Shown: positions 10,059 through 18,200 of the stretch, one piece after another | Layout of the letters: each line of letters starts with the position of its first letter | Position numbering within the stretch: position 1 is the stretch's first letter | Source of the DNA: Labilithrix sp. | GTDB taxonomy: Bacteria; Myxococcota; Polyangia; Polyangiales; Polyangiaceae | Assembly: GCA_028287035.1 (NCBI GenBank) | Contig: JAQBQL010000174.1 | Span: 33,996-97,995 of the forward strand | DNA length: 64,000 nucleotides | Direction of reading: 5' to 3' | Translations under genes and position numbers: made by a program | Notes under the pieces: model-generated | The model's input: the letters and a program-made list of their open reading frames with translations, nothing else | What the model was told of the DNA's origin: nothing | The model's database searches: none

Positions 10059-10343
10059 TCAGTGCCAGGCGCCGGCCGTACGAACCGGCTGGTTCGTCTG
10101 GTCGTGCTCCTTCACGAGGGCGGTGCTCTTCGCGAGGCACTTCGTGCAGCTCGGGAACTCGGAGCCGTGGTCGCAGCGGATGATGGCGGCCGTCGCAGGG
10201 GTGTCGAACTCGTTGGCGTCGATGTGGCGACCGCACGAGATGCAGTGGATGTGACCGCCGCCATGGTTGTGCGGCTGGGCGGCGGGACGCGGCGGAGCAA
10301 GGGCCTTCTTCTCACGCTTCGTCAGCTGGGGCTTTCGTTTCAT
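10059..10343 (-). CDS. Small zinc-ribbon-like hypothetical protein
   Basis: A 94-residue protein of unknown function. The N-terminus is very basic (MKRKPQLTKREKKALAPP). Residues 25-75 contain NHGGGHIHCISCGRH, then a later CDHGSEFPSCTKC, giving two Cys pairs plus several His that could bind one or two metals. No catalytic motif is visible; RNA or nucleic-acid binding is only a guess from charge. The ATG at 10343 is preceded by TATGCT nine bases upstream. Confidence 0.65.
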   Translation of the reverse strand: MKRKPQLTKREKKALAPPRPAAQPHNHGGGHIHCISCGRHIDANEFDTPATAAIIRCDHGSEFPSCTKCLAKSTALVKEHDQTNQPVRTAGAWH

Positions 10344-10352
10344 GCGGCGGCC

Positions 10353-10358
10353 AGCATA
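10353..10358 (-). promoter_or_regulatory. -10-like box TATGCT, 9 nt from ATG
   Basis: TATGCT on the minus strand, nine bases before ATG 10343. Member of the TANNNT set. Confidence 0.45.
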
Positions 10359-10439
10359 GAGCGATCCGGCACCGCGCGAAACGGAAGCGAAAAGCGCTGG
10401 CGAGCGGGAACTTCACCGGGCGGCCGGACACAGTCGGTC

Positions 10440-10616
10440 GTGCCGATCCGTCGCGTGTTCTCGCTGATGAGCTGGCGGCTCCGGGCCGCCGTGGCCGACC
10501 TGCCCCTCGTGTTCTTCGGGGTCGTCGTGCTCGTGGCGCTTCTCTTCCGGGCCGGCGCCGGGTGGATGCGCGAGGCGAGGGACCACGCGGCGGTCACGGC
10601 GACGGCTGCGCCTTGA
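10440..10616 (+). CDS. Possible small single-pass membrane protein
   Basis: A weak 58-residue candidate from GTG 10440, with an internal ATG at 10467 as alternative. It has one hydrophobic helix (LPLVFFGVVVLVALLF) after a short basic segment, followed by a polar tail. There is no recognisable family, no Shine-Dalgarno sequence and no TANNNT box. It occupies most of the 305-base gap between the zinc-ribbon-like gene and the DUF2277 gene. If it is not real, that gap contains nothing else I can identify. Confidence 0.3.
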   Translation: MPIRRVFSLMSWRLRAAVADLPLVFFGVVVLVALLFRAGAGWMREARDHAAVTATAAP

Positions 10617-10648
10617 CGGATCGTGCGGCCGCTCGTAGGCCATGAGGC

Positions 10649-10933
10649 GTGTGCCGCAACATCCGCGTCCTCCACCATTTCCGGCCTCCGACCACCGCCG
10701 ACGAGGTGCATGCCGCCGCCCTCCAGTACGTGCGCAAGGTGAGCGGCACCACGCCCGGGAAGACGCCCAACGCGGCGTTCGAGGAGGCCGTCGCGGAGGT
10801 CGCGGCCGCGACCGCCAAGCTGCTCGCCACGTTGCCGGCGCGCGGCGAGCCTCGCACCCGCGAGGGTGAGCGCGAGAAGGCGCGGCTCAAGTGGGGTCAG
10901 CGCGTCACGCGGATCACGAAGGCGTCTTCCTGA
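10649..10933 (+). CDS. DUF2277 family protein
   Basis: A 94-residue protein from GTG 10649. The opening MCRNIRVLHHFRPPTTADE and the AALQYVRKVSG segment match my memory of the DUF2277 family, short cytoplasmic proteins of unknown function found across Proteobacteria and Actinobacteria. The rest is an alpha-helical, Ala-rich region ending in a basic tail. Its last 20 bases overlap the 3' end of the opposing gene. Near-promoter text TAGGCC sits seven bases before the start, a near miss to TANNNT. Confidence 0.8.
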   Translation: MCRNIRVLHHFRPPTTADEVHAAALQYVRKVSGTTPGKTPNAAFEEAVAEVAAATAKLLATLPARGEPRTREGEREKARLKWGQRVTRITKASS

Positions 10934-11567
10934 TCTTCGGCGCGAGGCGCGGCGGCTTCTTGCCGTGCCGCTGGGCGCCGAGCACGGGCGCGTAGGCGAG
11001 CTCCGTCTTCGCCTCCACGGCCCGCAGCATGAGCCCGCCGCGGCTCATGTCGCCGCGGCCCACGAAGTCCTTGGGGAAGAGCAGGCGCTCGCCGAACACC
11101 TCCAGCAGCGTGTCGACGTACTTCGCGCTCGCGATGCTGCCGAGGAGCACGACCTCGTCGGCCTCGCCGAGCGCCTCCGCGACGAGGCGAGCATCGCGTT
11201 CGAACGGCTTCAGGAAGGCGGGCTCGCGCGGCGAGATGTCGGTGCTCGCGAACGCCTCGAGGTGCTCGAGACACACGCGCGACTCGACCGGCAGGAGACC
11301 GCGGTTCTGGGTGATGACGAGCGCGCCGCCGCGCATCCACGCCGCGCCCTCCGGCGCCCGGCCGAACGCGGCGCCGTACGCGAGCTTGCCGCGGAAGTAG
11401 AGGCCGCTCACGAAGCGGAACACCTCGCCGATGGGGCACCCCTCGCGCGTCCGGAGCGCGCGCGCCACCGGGAACATCGTGCGCGGCTCGAAGAGCTGCT
11501 TGCCCTTCACCCCGTCGAGGCGCGCGGGCGAGAGCAGGAAGACGCGTGCGGGCCGCGCGGCGGTCAC
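10914..11567 (-). CDS. Conserved hypothetical protein, possibly nucleotide- or nucleic-acid-related
   Basis: A 217-residue protein from GTG 11567, chosen because conserved-looking sequence (TAARPARVFLLSPARLDGVKG) starts here and it sits 17 bases after the upstream gene. Distinct blocks are GLYFRGKLAYG, ALVITQNRGLLPVE, VVLLGSIASAKYVD and LFPKDFVGRGDMSRGGL. The alternation of short beta strands and Gly-rich loops suggests a Rossmann-like alpha/beta fold. I have seen similar sequences annotated only as hypothetical. Function unknown. Probably co-transcribed with the small membrane protein upstream. Confidence 0.7.
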   Translation of the reverse strand: MTAARPARVFLLSPARLDGVKGKQLFEPRTMFPVARALRTREGCPIGEVFRFVSGLYFRGKLAYGAAFGRAPEGAAWMRGGALVITQNRGLLPVESRVCLEHLEAFASTDISPREPAFLKPFERDARLVAEALGEADEVVLLGSIASAKYVDTLLEVFGERLLFPKDFVGRGDMSRGGLMLRAVEAKTELAYAPVLGAQRHGKKPPRLAPKIRKTPS

Positions 11568-11583
11568 GGCCGTCCCTCGCGGT

Positions 11584-11958
11584 TCAGACGAGGCGCGGGC
11601 GCGCCGTGAGCCGCGCCTTCGCATCCTCGAGCAGCGCCGCGTCGCGCCAGGTCCGGAAGATGCGGTGCGCCGCGAAGAGGACGTGCCCGGCGATGCCGCC
11701 GAGGATGCACCCGATGTCGGCGCCCTCCGAGACGAGCACGACGATCAGCAACGACGACGCGTACAGCGCGAACAGCGAGAGCAGCGAGCGAAGGTGGCGG
11801 AGCCGCGCCATCTCCTCGTGCTGCGTCCACCGGCAGGTGCGGGACGGCCGCTGCCGAGGGGCGATGGGGCGCGTCCGCGGCGCGTCCGCAACGCGGGCCG
11901 GCCCGACCGGGACGGCGACCCGGAGCGTGAACGAGGACGGGAACAGCGCCTGGTTCAT
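11584..11958 (-). CDS. Small two-helix membrane protein, unknown
   Basis: A 124-residue protein. Residues 1-50 are polar and basic; two hydrophobic helices follow (SLFALYASSLLIVVLV near 60-77 and ADIGCILGGIAGHVLFA near 79-95), then a charged tail. No family recognised. The start ATG 11958 has a good purine-rich ribosome site (GGGAGGA) just upstream, unlike the leaderless-type genes around it. It leads a probable two-gene unit with the 217-residue protein. Confidence 0.6.
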   Translation of the reverse strand: MNQALFPSSFTLRVAVPVGPARVADAPRTRPIAPRQRPSRTCRWTQHEEMARLRHLRSLLSLFALYASSLLIVVLVSEGADIGCILGGIAGHVLFAAHRIFRTWRDAALLEDAKARLTARPRLV

Positions 11959-12152
11959 GGGTCCTCCCTCGCTGGTGCACGGCGTGCGCCACCGAGGGGC
12001 CTCCGCGAAACCTCATGATCTCGCGACGTTCCAAGGCGCTCCGGCCCTCGCCCGCGGATCGGGGAGGCCTGCCGATGGATCGGCCACCACCCACACGTGC
12101 CTACAAACGCCCCCGCGCTCGTGTCCGTCCACCGAACCCGCGCGCCCGTCGA

Positions 12153-13121
12153 TCAGCGGCGGGGGCGGCGCGCACGTGCCGCGAGCGCGAGCCCGACCAT
12201 CGCGAGGCCCATCGCCGCGGAGCCCGGCGGAACGTGCCCGGTCCCGGAGGCCGCGCAGCCGCTGCTGCTCGCGTCGTCCGCCGAGGCGATGGGCGCCGCG
12301 TTCGCCTCGCACTCCGTCGAGAAGCCATGCCTCGGCGCCGGATCGCACGCGGTCGAAGCGGCGACGCCGAGACCCTCGACGCTCGGGTCGACGTTTCGCT
12401 GCTCGCTCGTCGGGTAGATGGAGCAGACGCCAGCGACGTCGTCGGGCGTCAGCGACCGGAGCGCCGAGGTGCCCGCCCGGTAGCTCGCGTACATCGTCGA
12501 GCTCGCGTTCATCGCGTGCGCGAGGCCGAGGAAGTGACCCGCCTCGTGGGTGATGACGCTGAGCAGATCGAAGCCGTTCGCGGGCACCGTCTCCGCCGTC
12601 GAGAGGTTCTTCCCCGACGCGTTGATCTCCATGTCCGCGTCGTAGATCTCGCCGGTGTCCGCGTTGAACGTGACGGTCGTGAGGCCGAGCGTGTTGTTCG
12701 GGTCGCTGTACGGCCACACGTCGTCGCGGAAGACGATGACGTTCTGGTTCGGCCCATTCTGGTTGTACCGGACCTCCGAGCAGGTCACCGAGCCGAAGTT
12801 CGACGTCACGATGCCGACCTTGTCGCCGCTGTCGGCGCACACCGCGTCGTTCCACGTCGAGAAGGCGGCATCGATGACGCGCGTCGCCTCGTCGAAGGGC
12901 ACGAGCGCGCTCGCCGCGCCGTTGACGCTGTAGCCGACGCACTTCCCGCGCCAGAAGAGCGGGAGCCCCTGCGTGAAGCAGCCGCCGGTCGGGTTGTAGC
13001 TCGCGGGCACGGGCGTGGTCGTGGTGCGGCAGTAGGCGTGAGCCTCACGCGGCACGAAGACCGCGAGGAGCGCGACGGATCCGAAGAGCGCCAGGCCGGC
13101 ACGCCGAAGCAAAGCGGTCAT
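12153..13121 (-). CDS. Secreted matrixin-like zinc metalloprotease with MYXO-CTERM anchor
   Basis: A 322-residue protein. A signal peptide covers residues 1-29 (AHA|Y). The zinc-binding motif HEAGHFLGLAH gives His192, Glu193, His196 and His202, the HExxHxxGxxH of metzincins. The downstream SSTMYA with Met210 is the expected Met-turn. This pattern fits the matrixin (M10A) group. The C-terminus has a Ser/Gly-rich linker, Cys289 (SSGCAASG), a hydrophobic helix and an Arg cluster (ARARRPRR), the layout of MYXO-CTERM sorting signals. The enzyme is therefore probably held on the surface or released after processing. A TACGCT box lies eight bases upstream. Confidence 0.9.
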   Translation of the reverse strand: MTALLRRAGLALFGSVALLAVFVPREAHAYCRTTTTPVPASYNPTGGCFTQGLPLFWRGKCVGYSVNGAASALVPFDEATRVIDAAFSTWNDAVCADSGDKVGIVTSNFGSVTCSEVRYNQNGPNQNVIVFRDDVWPYSDPNNTLGLTTVTFNADTGEIYDADMEINASGKNLSTAETVPANGFDLLSVITHEAGHFLGLAHAMNASSTMYASYRAGTSALRSLTPDDVAGVCSIYPTSEQRNVDPSVEGLGVAASTACDPAPRHGFSTECEANAAPIASADDASSSGCAASGTGHVPPGSAAMGLAMVGLALAARARRPRR

Positions 13122-13129
13122 CGCCGTTC

Positions 13130-13135
13130 AGCGTA
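13130..13135 (-). promoter_or_regulatory. -10-like box TACGCT, 8 nt from ATG
   Basis: TACGCT on the minus strand eight bases before ATG 13121, in the short gap behind the upstream membrane-protein gene. Indicates the protease may have its own promoter. Confidence 0.45.
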
Positions 13136-13143
13136 GCACGGGC

Positions 13144-14031
13144 TCATTTCAGGAACGGCAGACCGCTCGACATCACCTGGTACACGGTGGCCGCGGCGAG
13201 CAATACGAGCGTCACCATCATCGACGCGACGAGCAGACCCGTGCGCACCGCGCCCTCGTCGGTGGCGCGCAGCGCAGCCTCGTAGAGGCCGACGTCGGGG
13301 GAGCTGCGGAGACGCGCCCGCGCGAGGTCGCCACGCAGGACGCGCTTCCGCGCGAGCACCCGGAACGCGTAGCCGGGCATGCCGACGACGCTCGCGGGCC
13401 GCGTTCCGTAGCCCGCGAAGGCGAGGATGGCCGCGTGAGCATCGACGGCGGGCGCGAGGGCGGCCGCTCGGGTCGAGGGCGGCACGGCGACCGCGGGGAT
13501 GCCGCGCGACGAGGTGCGCGAGGGAGGCGCACCGCCGGCGCGAGACGACGGAGGCGCGCCGCCGGCGCGGGACGGGGGCGCGTCCTCGCGCGGTCGTGAC
13601 ATGGGACGCGAGGCGGGCTCGCCCGAGCTCGACCTCGCTGCCGTCGATGACTCGTAGCTCGATTGCCTCGGCTGCTCCAGGCGCGGACGATGCGAGGAGG
13701 GCAGGCAGTCGAGCTCGAGGTCGTCGTCGGCAGCGAGGTCGAGGTCGAGGTCGAACCCGAGCTCGTCGTCGAGCATGCGCCCGATCATCTGGGTGGCTTC
13801 GGGCTCCGGCTGGAGGCGGGGCGGAGGACGCACGGCGGCCATCTGGACCGTCGAGTAGCGGCGGATGCCGGGGCCGTTCGGGCGCGGCATGACGGCGCCG
13901 AGCGAGGGGACGGTGGCGACGCGGGGCTGGCTCGGCCTGCGGAACTCGCCGGATCCGACGAGCGGTCCGCCCGCGGGAGTAGCGTCGCGTCGTTCCGCGC
14001 TGGCGCGCGGATGGGGCCGTCGTTCAGTCAT
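13144..14031 (-). CDS. Low-complexity protein with C-terminal membrane helix, unknown
   Basis: A 295-residue protein from ATG 14031. Most of it is disordered: Arg/Pro/Ser-rich segments, a repeated APPSRAGG-type stretch near residues 155-175, and an acidic Leu/Asp patch (DELGFDLDLDLAADDD) near 88-103. A globular piece of about 70 residues precedes one hydrophobic helix (TGLLVASMMVTLVLLAAATV). The layout suggests a tail-anchored inner-membrane protein facing the cytoplasm. No family recognised. It follows the ArsC-like gene by 35 bases and could share its transcript. Confidence 0.65.
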   Translation of the reverse strand: MTERRPHPRASAERRDATPAGGPLVGSGEFRRPSQPRVATVPSLGAVMPRPNGPGIRRYSTVQMAAVRPPPRLQPEPEATQMIGRMLDDELGFDLDLDLAADDDLELDCLPSSHRPRLEQPRQSSYESSTAARSSSGEPASRPMSRPREDAPPSRAGGAPPSSRAGGAPPSRTSSRGIPAVAVPPSTRAAALAPAVDAHAAILAFAGYGTRPASVVGMPGYAFRVLARKRVLRGDLARARLRSSPDVGLYEAALRATDEGAVRTGLLVASMMVTLVLLAAATVYQVMSSGLPFLK

Positions 14032-14066
14032 GGTGCGGAGGATCGAACGTCCCGCCGCGTCGACAA

Positions 14067-14429
14067 TTAAGCGTCGAGCACCCGCGCGTACGCCGCCTCG
14101 TCGAACCCGACGATCACGGTCTTCGCGGTGACCAGCACGGGGCGCTTCACCAGCTTCCCGTCCCTGGTGAGCAAGCGTGCGACCTCCGCGTCGGTGGCGC
14201 CCGCGAAGTGCTCCTTGCCGAGGGCCCGGTAGCTCTGTCCGCTCGTGTTGAGCCACTTCTGCACGGGCTTGCCGCTGCGCGGGATCCACGCCGCGAGCTC
14301 CTGCTCGGTGGGAGGCTCCTCGACGATCGGCCGGACCGTCACCGCGACGTCGTGAGCGGCGAGCCAGGCGAGCGCCTTCTTGCAGGTCGAGCACCCGGCG
14401 TACGTGAGGATCATCGGCTTCGCGGCCAT
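14067..14429 (-). CDS. ArsC/Spx family (arsenate reductase-like) protein
   Basis: A 120-residue thioredoxin-fold protein from ATG 14429. Near the N-terminus YAGCSTCKKALAWL carries the CxxC redox pair (Cys13, Cys16). The downstream block GKLVKRPVLVT contains the Arg-Pro expected in the ArsC/Spx family, and length matches. Family members are glutaredoxin-coupled arsenate reductases (ArsC), Spx regulators, or uncharacterised YffB-like proteins. The sequence alone does not separate these. No ars operon genes are nearby, so arsenic resistance is not supported by context. Confidence 0.85.
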   Translation of the reverse strand: MAAKPMILTYAGCSTCKKALAWLAAHDVAVTVRPIVEEPPTEQELAAWIPRSGKPVQKWLNTSGQSYRALGKEHFAGATDAEVARLLTRDGKLVKRPVLVTAKTVIVGFDEAAYARVLDA

Positions 14430-14440
14430 GGCGCCTGTAC

Positions 14441-14446
14441 TAGCAT
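14441..14446 (+). promoter_or_regulatory. -10-like box TAGCAT, 8 nt from ATG
   Basis: TAGCAT eight bases before ATG 14455, inside the 25-base divergent gap between the ArsC-like and TMEM53-like genes. Confidence 0.45.
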
Positions 14447-14454
14447 GCGCACGC

Positions 14455-15225
14455 ATGAGGGAAGGCGCGCGCGTGGTGCTCCTCGGCTGGGGCAACGCCC
14501 AGCCGTCGCAGCTCGCGGCCTACGCCCGTCTCTACCGGTCGCTCGGCCTCGACGCTCCCCCTGCGCTCTCGGTGATCGCGAACACGTTGGAGGGGCTGCT
14601 CCGCGCGACCGCCTACCCGCAGGCCGTCGTGCCGCTCGCCCGCGAGCTCGCGGCCGAGCCCGAGCGGCCCACCCTCGTTCACGTGTTCAGCGACAACGGC
14701 TTCGTCACCTGGGCGGCGCTCCTCGAGACGCTGGCCGCGACCGCGGAAGGTCGCCGCGCGCGCGAGGCGATCCGCGGCGTCGTGCTCGACTCCGCGCCGG
14801 GGCTCTGGAACGTGAAGGGGCCGAGCGACTTCGCATGGCGCTTCGCGCTCGCGATGACCCCGGCCCTCGCCCGGCGCATGAAGCTCGGCGCGCGGGAGGA
14901 GAGGAGCGTTCTCACGCCGGCGCTCGCCGCCGCGTTCCTCGCCTACCAGCTGCTCTTCCCTGGGCCGGTGCAGCGCATGATCGGGAGCGGCAGGCGGGTC
15001 GCCGAGCACCAGCCGCGCTGCCCGCACCTCTTCATGTACGGCGAGGACGACGCGATCGTGCCCCCTGGCGACGTGCGCGCCTGGACCGCCACTCAGGAGG
15101 CGCGTGGCCTCGAGGTCGTCGCCGAGCCGTTCGCCGGCGGCCGTCACGTGGCGCTCTTTCCCGGCGACCCGCGCCGCTACAAGGCGGCGCTCCGGACCTT
15201 CACGACGCGGGTGCTCGCGCCGTGA
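14455..15225 (+). CDS. TMEM53-like (DUF829) alpha/beta hydrolase-fold protein
   Basis: A 256-residue protein from ATG 14455. The opening VVLLGWGNAQPSQLAAYARLYRS, the HVFSDNG segment and the GVVLDSAPG segment match the TMEM53/DUF829 family of alpha/beta hydrolase-like proteins. The Ser in FSDNG occupies the nucleophile-elbow position. A late Asp (GEDDAIVP) and His (GGRHVALFP) complete a plausible triad. The natural substrate is unknown. It converges with the large repeat protein with 13 bases between them. Confidence 0.8.
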   Translation: MREGARVVLLGWGNAQPSQLAAYARLYRSLGLDAPPALSVIANTLEGLLRATAYPQAVVPLARELAAEPERPTLVHVFSDNGFVTWAALLETLAATAEGRRAREAIRGVVLDSAPGLWNVKGPSDFAWRFALAMTPALARRMKLGAREERSVLTPALAAAFLAYQLLFPGPVQRMIGSGRRVAEHQPRCPHLFMYGEDDAIVPPGDVRAWTATQEARGLEVVAEPFAGGRHVALFPGDPRRYKAALRTFTTRVLAP

Positions 15226-15238
15226 AGGGCGACGCGCG

Positions 15239-18200
15239 TCAGCGCCCCAGCGTCCCCAGGCTCCGCCGGAGGGCCGTCGCGTCGCCCGAGAGCGCGTAGG
15301 CCACGAGATCGCGGGCGACAGGCCGCGCGAGAAGCGAGGCGAGCCCCGCCTCGCCCGGCGAACGTAGAGCCGACGCCATCGCCGGGTCGCTCGTTGCCAC
15401 GGCCGCCAGCGACGCGCGCAGGTCGCCGGACAGGAGGAACGCTGCCCGCGCCTCGGTCCGCACCACCGCGTCGACGAACGCCTCGACCGAGAGCGGCGGC
15501 GCCAGGGTGAGGAGGTCGCCGAGGTCATCGAGCGTCTTCCGCCGCTTGCGATCGATGGCACGTCGGGCGCGCAGCTCGAGCTCGGCGACGAGCGGCTCGA
15601 TCCGCTCGGCCGGCAGAGCGGCGAAGGCGGGCGCGGACTGACGGGCGACGGCAACGACCGCCGCGACCGTCTCCTCGGGGGGCACCGCGGTGAACCACGG
15701 GACCCCGAGCGCGATGCGCGCGAGAGGGCGCGCGAGGGCCGCCACCGCCTGCGCCTCGGTGAGCGCCGCCAAGGAAGACGGCGCGATGACCCAGGTCGCG
15801 TCCTCGCAGGCCACCAGCGGCGACGCCACGTTGTCGGACACCGCGAGCTCGACGTCCACGAGCTCGAACATGCGCAGCAGGCGGTCGAAGATCTCGCGGA
15901 TCGGGTGGGCGGTCCTCGGCTTCACGCGGTCGCGCGGGCTGGCGCCCAGCTCCACGAGCGGCACGCGGGTCAGCTTGCCCGAGAGCGACGCGGCCACCGC
16001 GGCGGCGTCCCAGAAGGCGTTCTTCCCGAGGCGCCCTGGCATGACGAAGGAGCGCAGCACGTTCGCCGACAGGGGCTCGCCAGGCCCGGCCGCGAGGACG
16101 TGCGCGGCATCGAGCTGCGCGAGCGCCGCCGCGTCGAGATCACCGGCGAGCGCCCGGAGGTCGCGCGCGACGAGCGCCTGATGGGACCGCCCGCCCGCCC
16201 GCAGGGAGCTCTCGAGGAGCCGCACCGCTCCGAGGTCGGGCCGTGCCGGCGCCTGGGCATCGAAGAGCGGCGCGAGGATGGCCGCCGCCTTGTCGTGCGT
16301 CCCGCGCTTGGCGAGCGCCGTCGCGAGCAGGAGGCGCGCAGGCGCATGCGCCGCGTCGAGCTCCATCGCCTCCTCGAGGTGCTCGATCGCGGCATCGACG
16401 CGGCCGAGCCCGAGCTCGAGCTCGCCGAGCCGCACGAGCCACGCGGGACCCGGCATCGTGCCCGCCTCGCGTACCCGCATGATGGCGCGGCCCAGCACGC
16501 GCGCGGCCACCTCGGCGTTGCCGCCGGCGACCTCGCGAAGGCGCTCCAGCATGGCCTCGTCCGGCGCGAGCGAGGCCGCCTCGACGAGCGCCCCCTCGGC
16601 CCCGCCGGCGTCGCCGAGCTCCCGCCGCAGCCCGGCGAGCGCGAGGAGAGCCGCGACGCGCGCCGCCGGGTCCGGCTCGGCGATCACGAGCCGCGACAGG
16701 AGCTGCGCGCGCTCCGGCGACGCGAGCCCAGGCACGGCGAGGAGCGCCCGGAGCGCTCGCGCGTCGTGCGGATCGATCTCGAGGGCAGCGCGGAGCTCCT
16801 TCTCCGCGTCGGCGGTTCGCCCGAGGACCCGTCCGAGGATGCTGGCGCGGCCGACGAGGGCGATGAGCTTCTCGCTGCGCTCGGCGGTCCTCGCGACGAC
16901 GTCTCCGAGCGCCACCAGCGCCGCGTCCCACGCGCGCTGCCCGATGTAGAGCTCGGCGAGCACGAGGAGGGTCGGCACGTGGTCTCCCGCAACGCTGCGC
17001 GAGCGCTCGAGCGCCTCGATGGCGAGGAGCGGATCACGGAGGCGGGTGCGCGCAACCTCCCCGAGCTCCGAGGCCATGGGGACGATCGCCTCGCGGGTCG
17101 TTGCATCCTGCAAGCTTCTCCTCAGCACGCGCGCCAGGTCGGCCCACGCGCCTCGGCCGCCCTGGATGTCGGCGAGCCGCGCCGCCACGAGGACGCCGTC
17201 GGGATCGGCGGCCAGCGCCTCCTCGAGGAGAGCGGCGGCGGCCTCCGGCTCCTTGAGCGCCACCGAGAGATCGGCTGCGTCACGGAGGAGACCGGCGCGC
17301 GCCTTCGCATTGCTCGTGACCGACGCGAGCGCCTTCGCCGCGGCGATGGCGGCACGGCGGTCGCCTCGCTCACGGGCCACGCTCGCCGCGACGACCGCCG
17401 CAGCCACGCTCGAGGGATCGAGCCCGAGGGCCGCCCGTGCGCTCTCCGCGGCATCGGCGGTCGCGCCCGAGCGCTCCTGCCAGCGGGCGAGCGACACGAG
17501 CAGGGTCGCTCGCTCGGTGTCGTCGCTGGCGCCTTCCAGGCGGCGCCGGGTCGCCTCGATCGCCAGGCCGAGCGCCGCCTTGTCGCCGCCGCGTACGCGA
17601 GGGCGCGCGCGGCGCACGAGCTCGTCGAGGACCACCGCGTCCCGCGACCCGAGCGCGAGCAGCCGATCCCACGGCTCGAGGTCGCCGCTCTCCGGCAGCC
17701 GCCAGCGCACCACCGCGGCGAGCCCGCACAGCGCGCGCATCGCGAGGAGACCGGTCGCGTGCTCCGCGCCGAGCGCGAGAGCATTGGCGAGCGGCGGCGC
17801 CCCACCGGCGCGGCGGGCGAGCCGCTCGGCGGCCCGGAGCGACGAGATCTCGCGCGGCGCCGCGGCGAGCAGCTCCTGCTGGAGCTCGGCGGGGACCTCG
17901 TCGGACTCGAGCGCGCGCTGCGCGGCCAAGGCGACCGGGACGTAGTCACGGGGCACGGCGGCGCGGACCCCGAGACGACGCAGGCGCTCGGCGACGAGGC
18001 GCTCGGCGGGCATCGCCTCGCGTGCCAGCAGGTAGAGCCGCACCGCATTGGCGTCATCGGTCCGTCGCTCGGCGAGCTCCGCGGCGCGCACCAGGTACGC
18101 GGCACGTGCCTCGGGCGCCGCATCCGCCGCGATCTCCTCGAGCTTCGCGGCGAGCGCCTCCGCGTCCCCGGCGCCGGCGAGCGCCTCCACCATCGCGGCG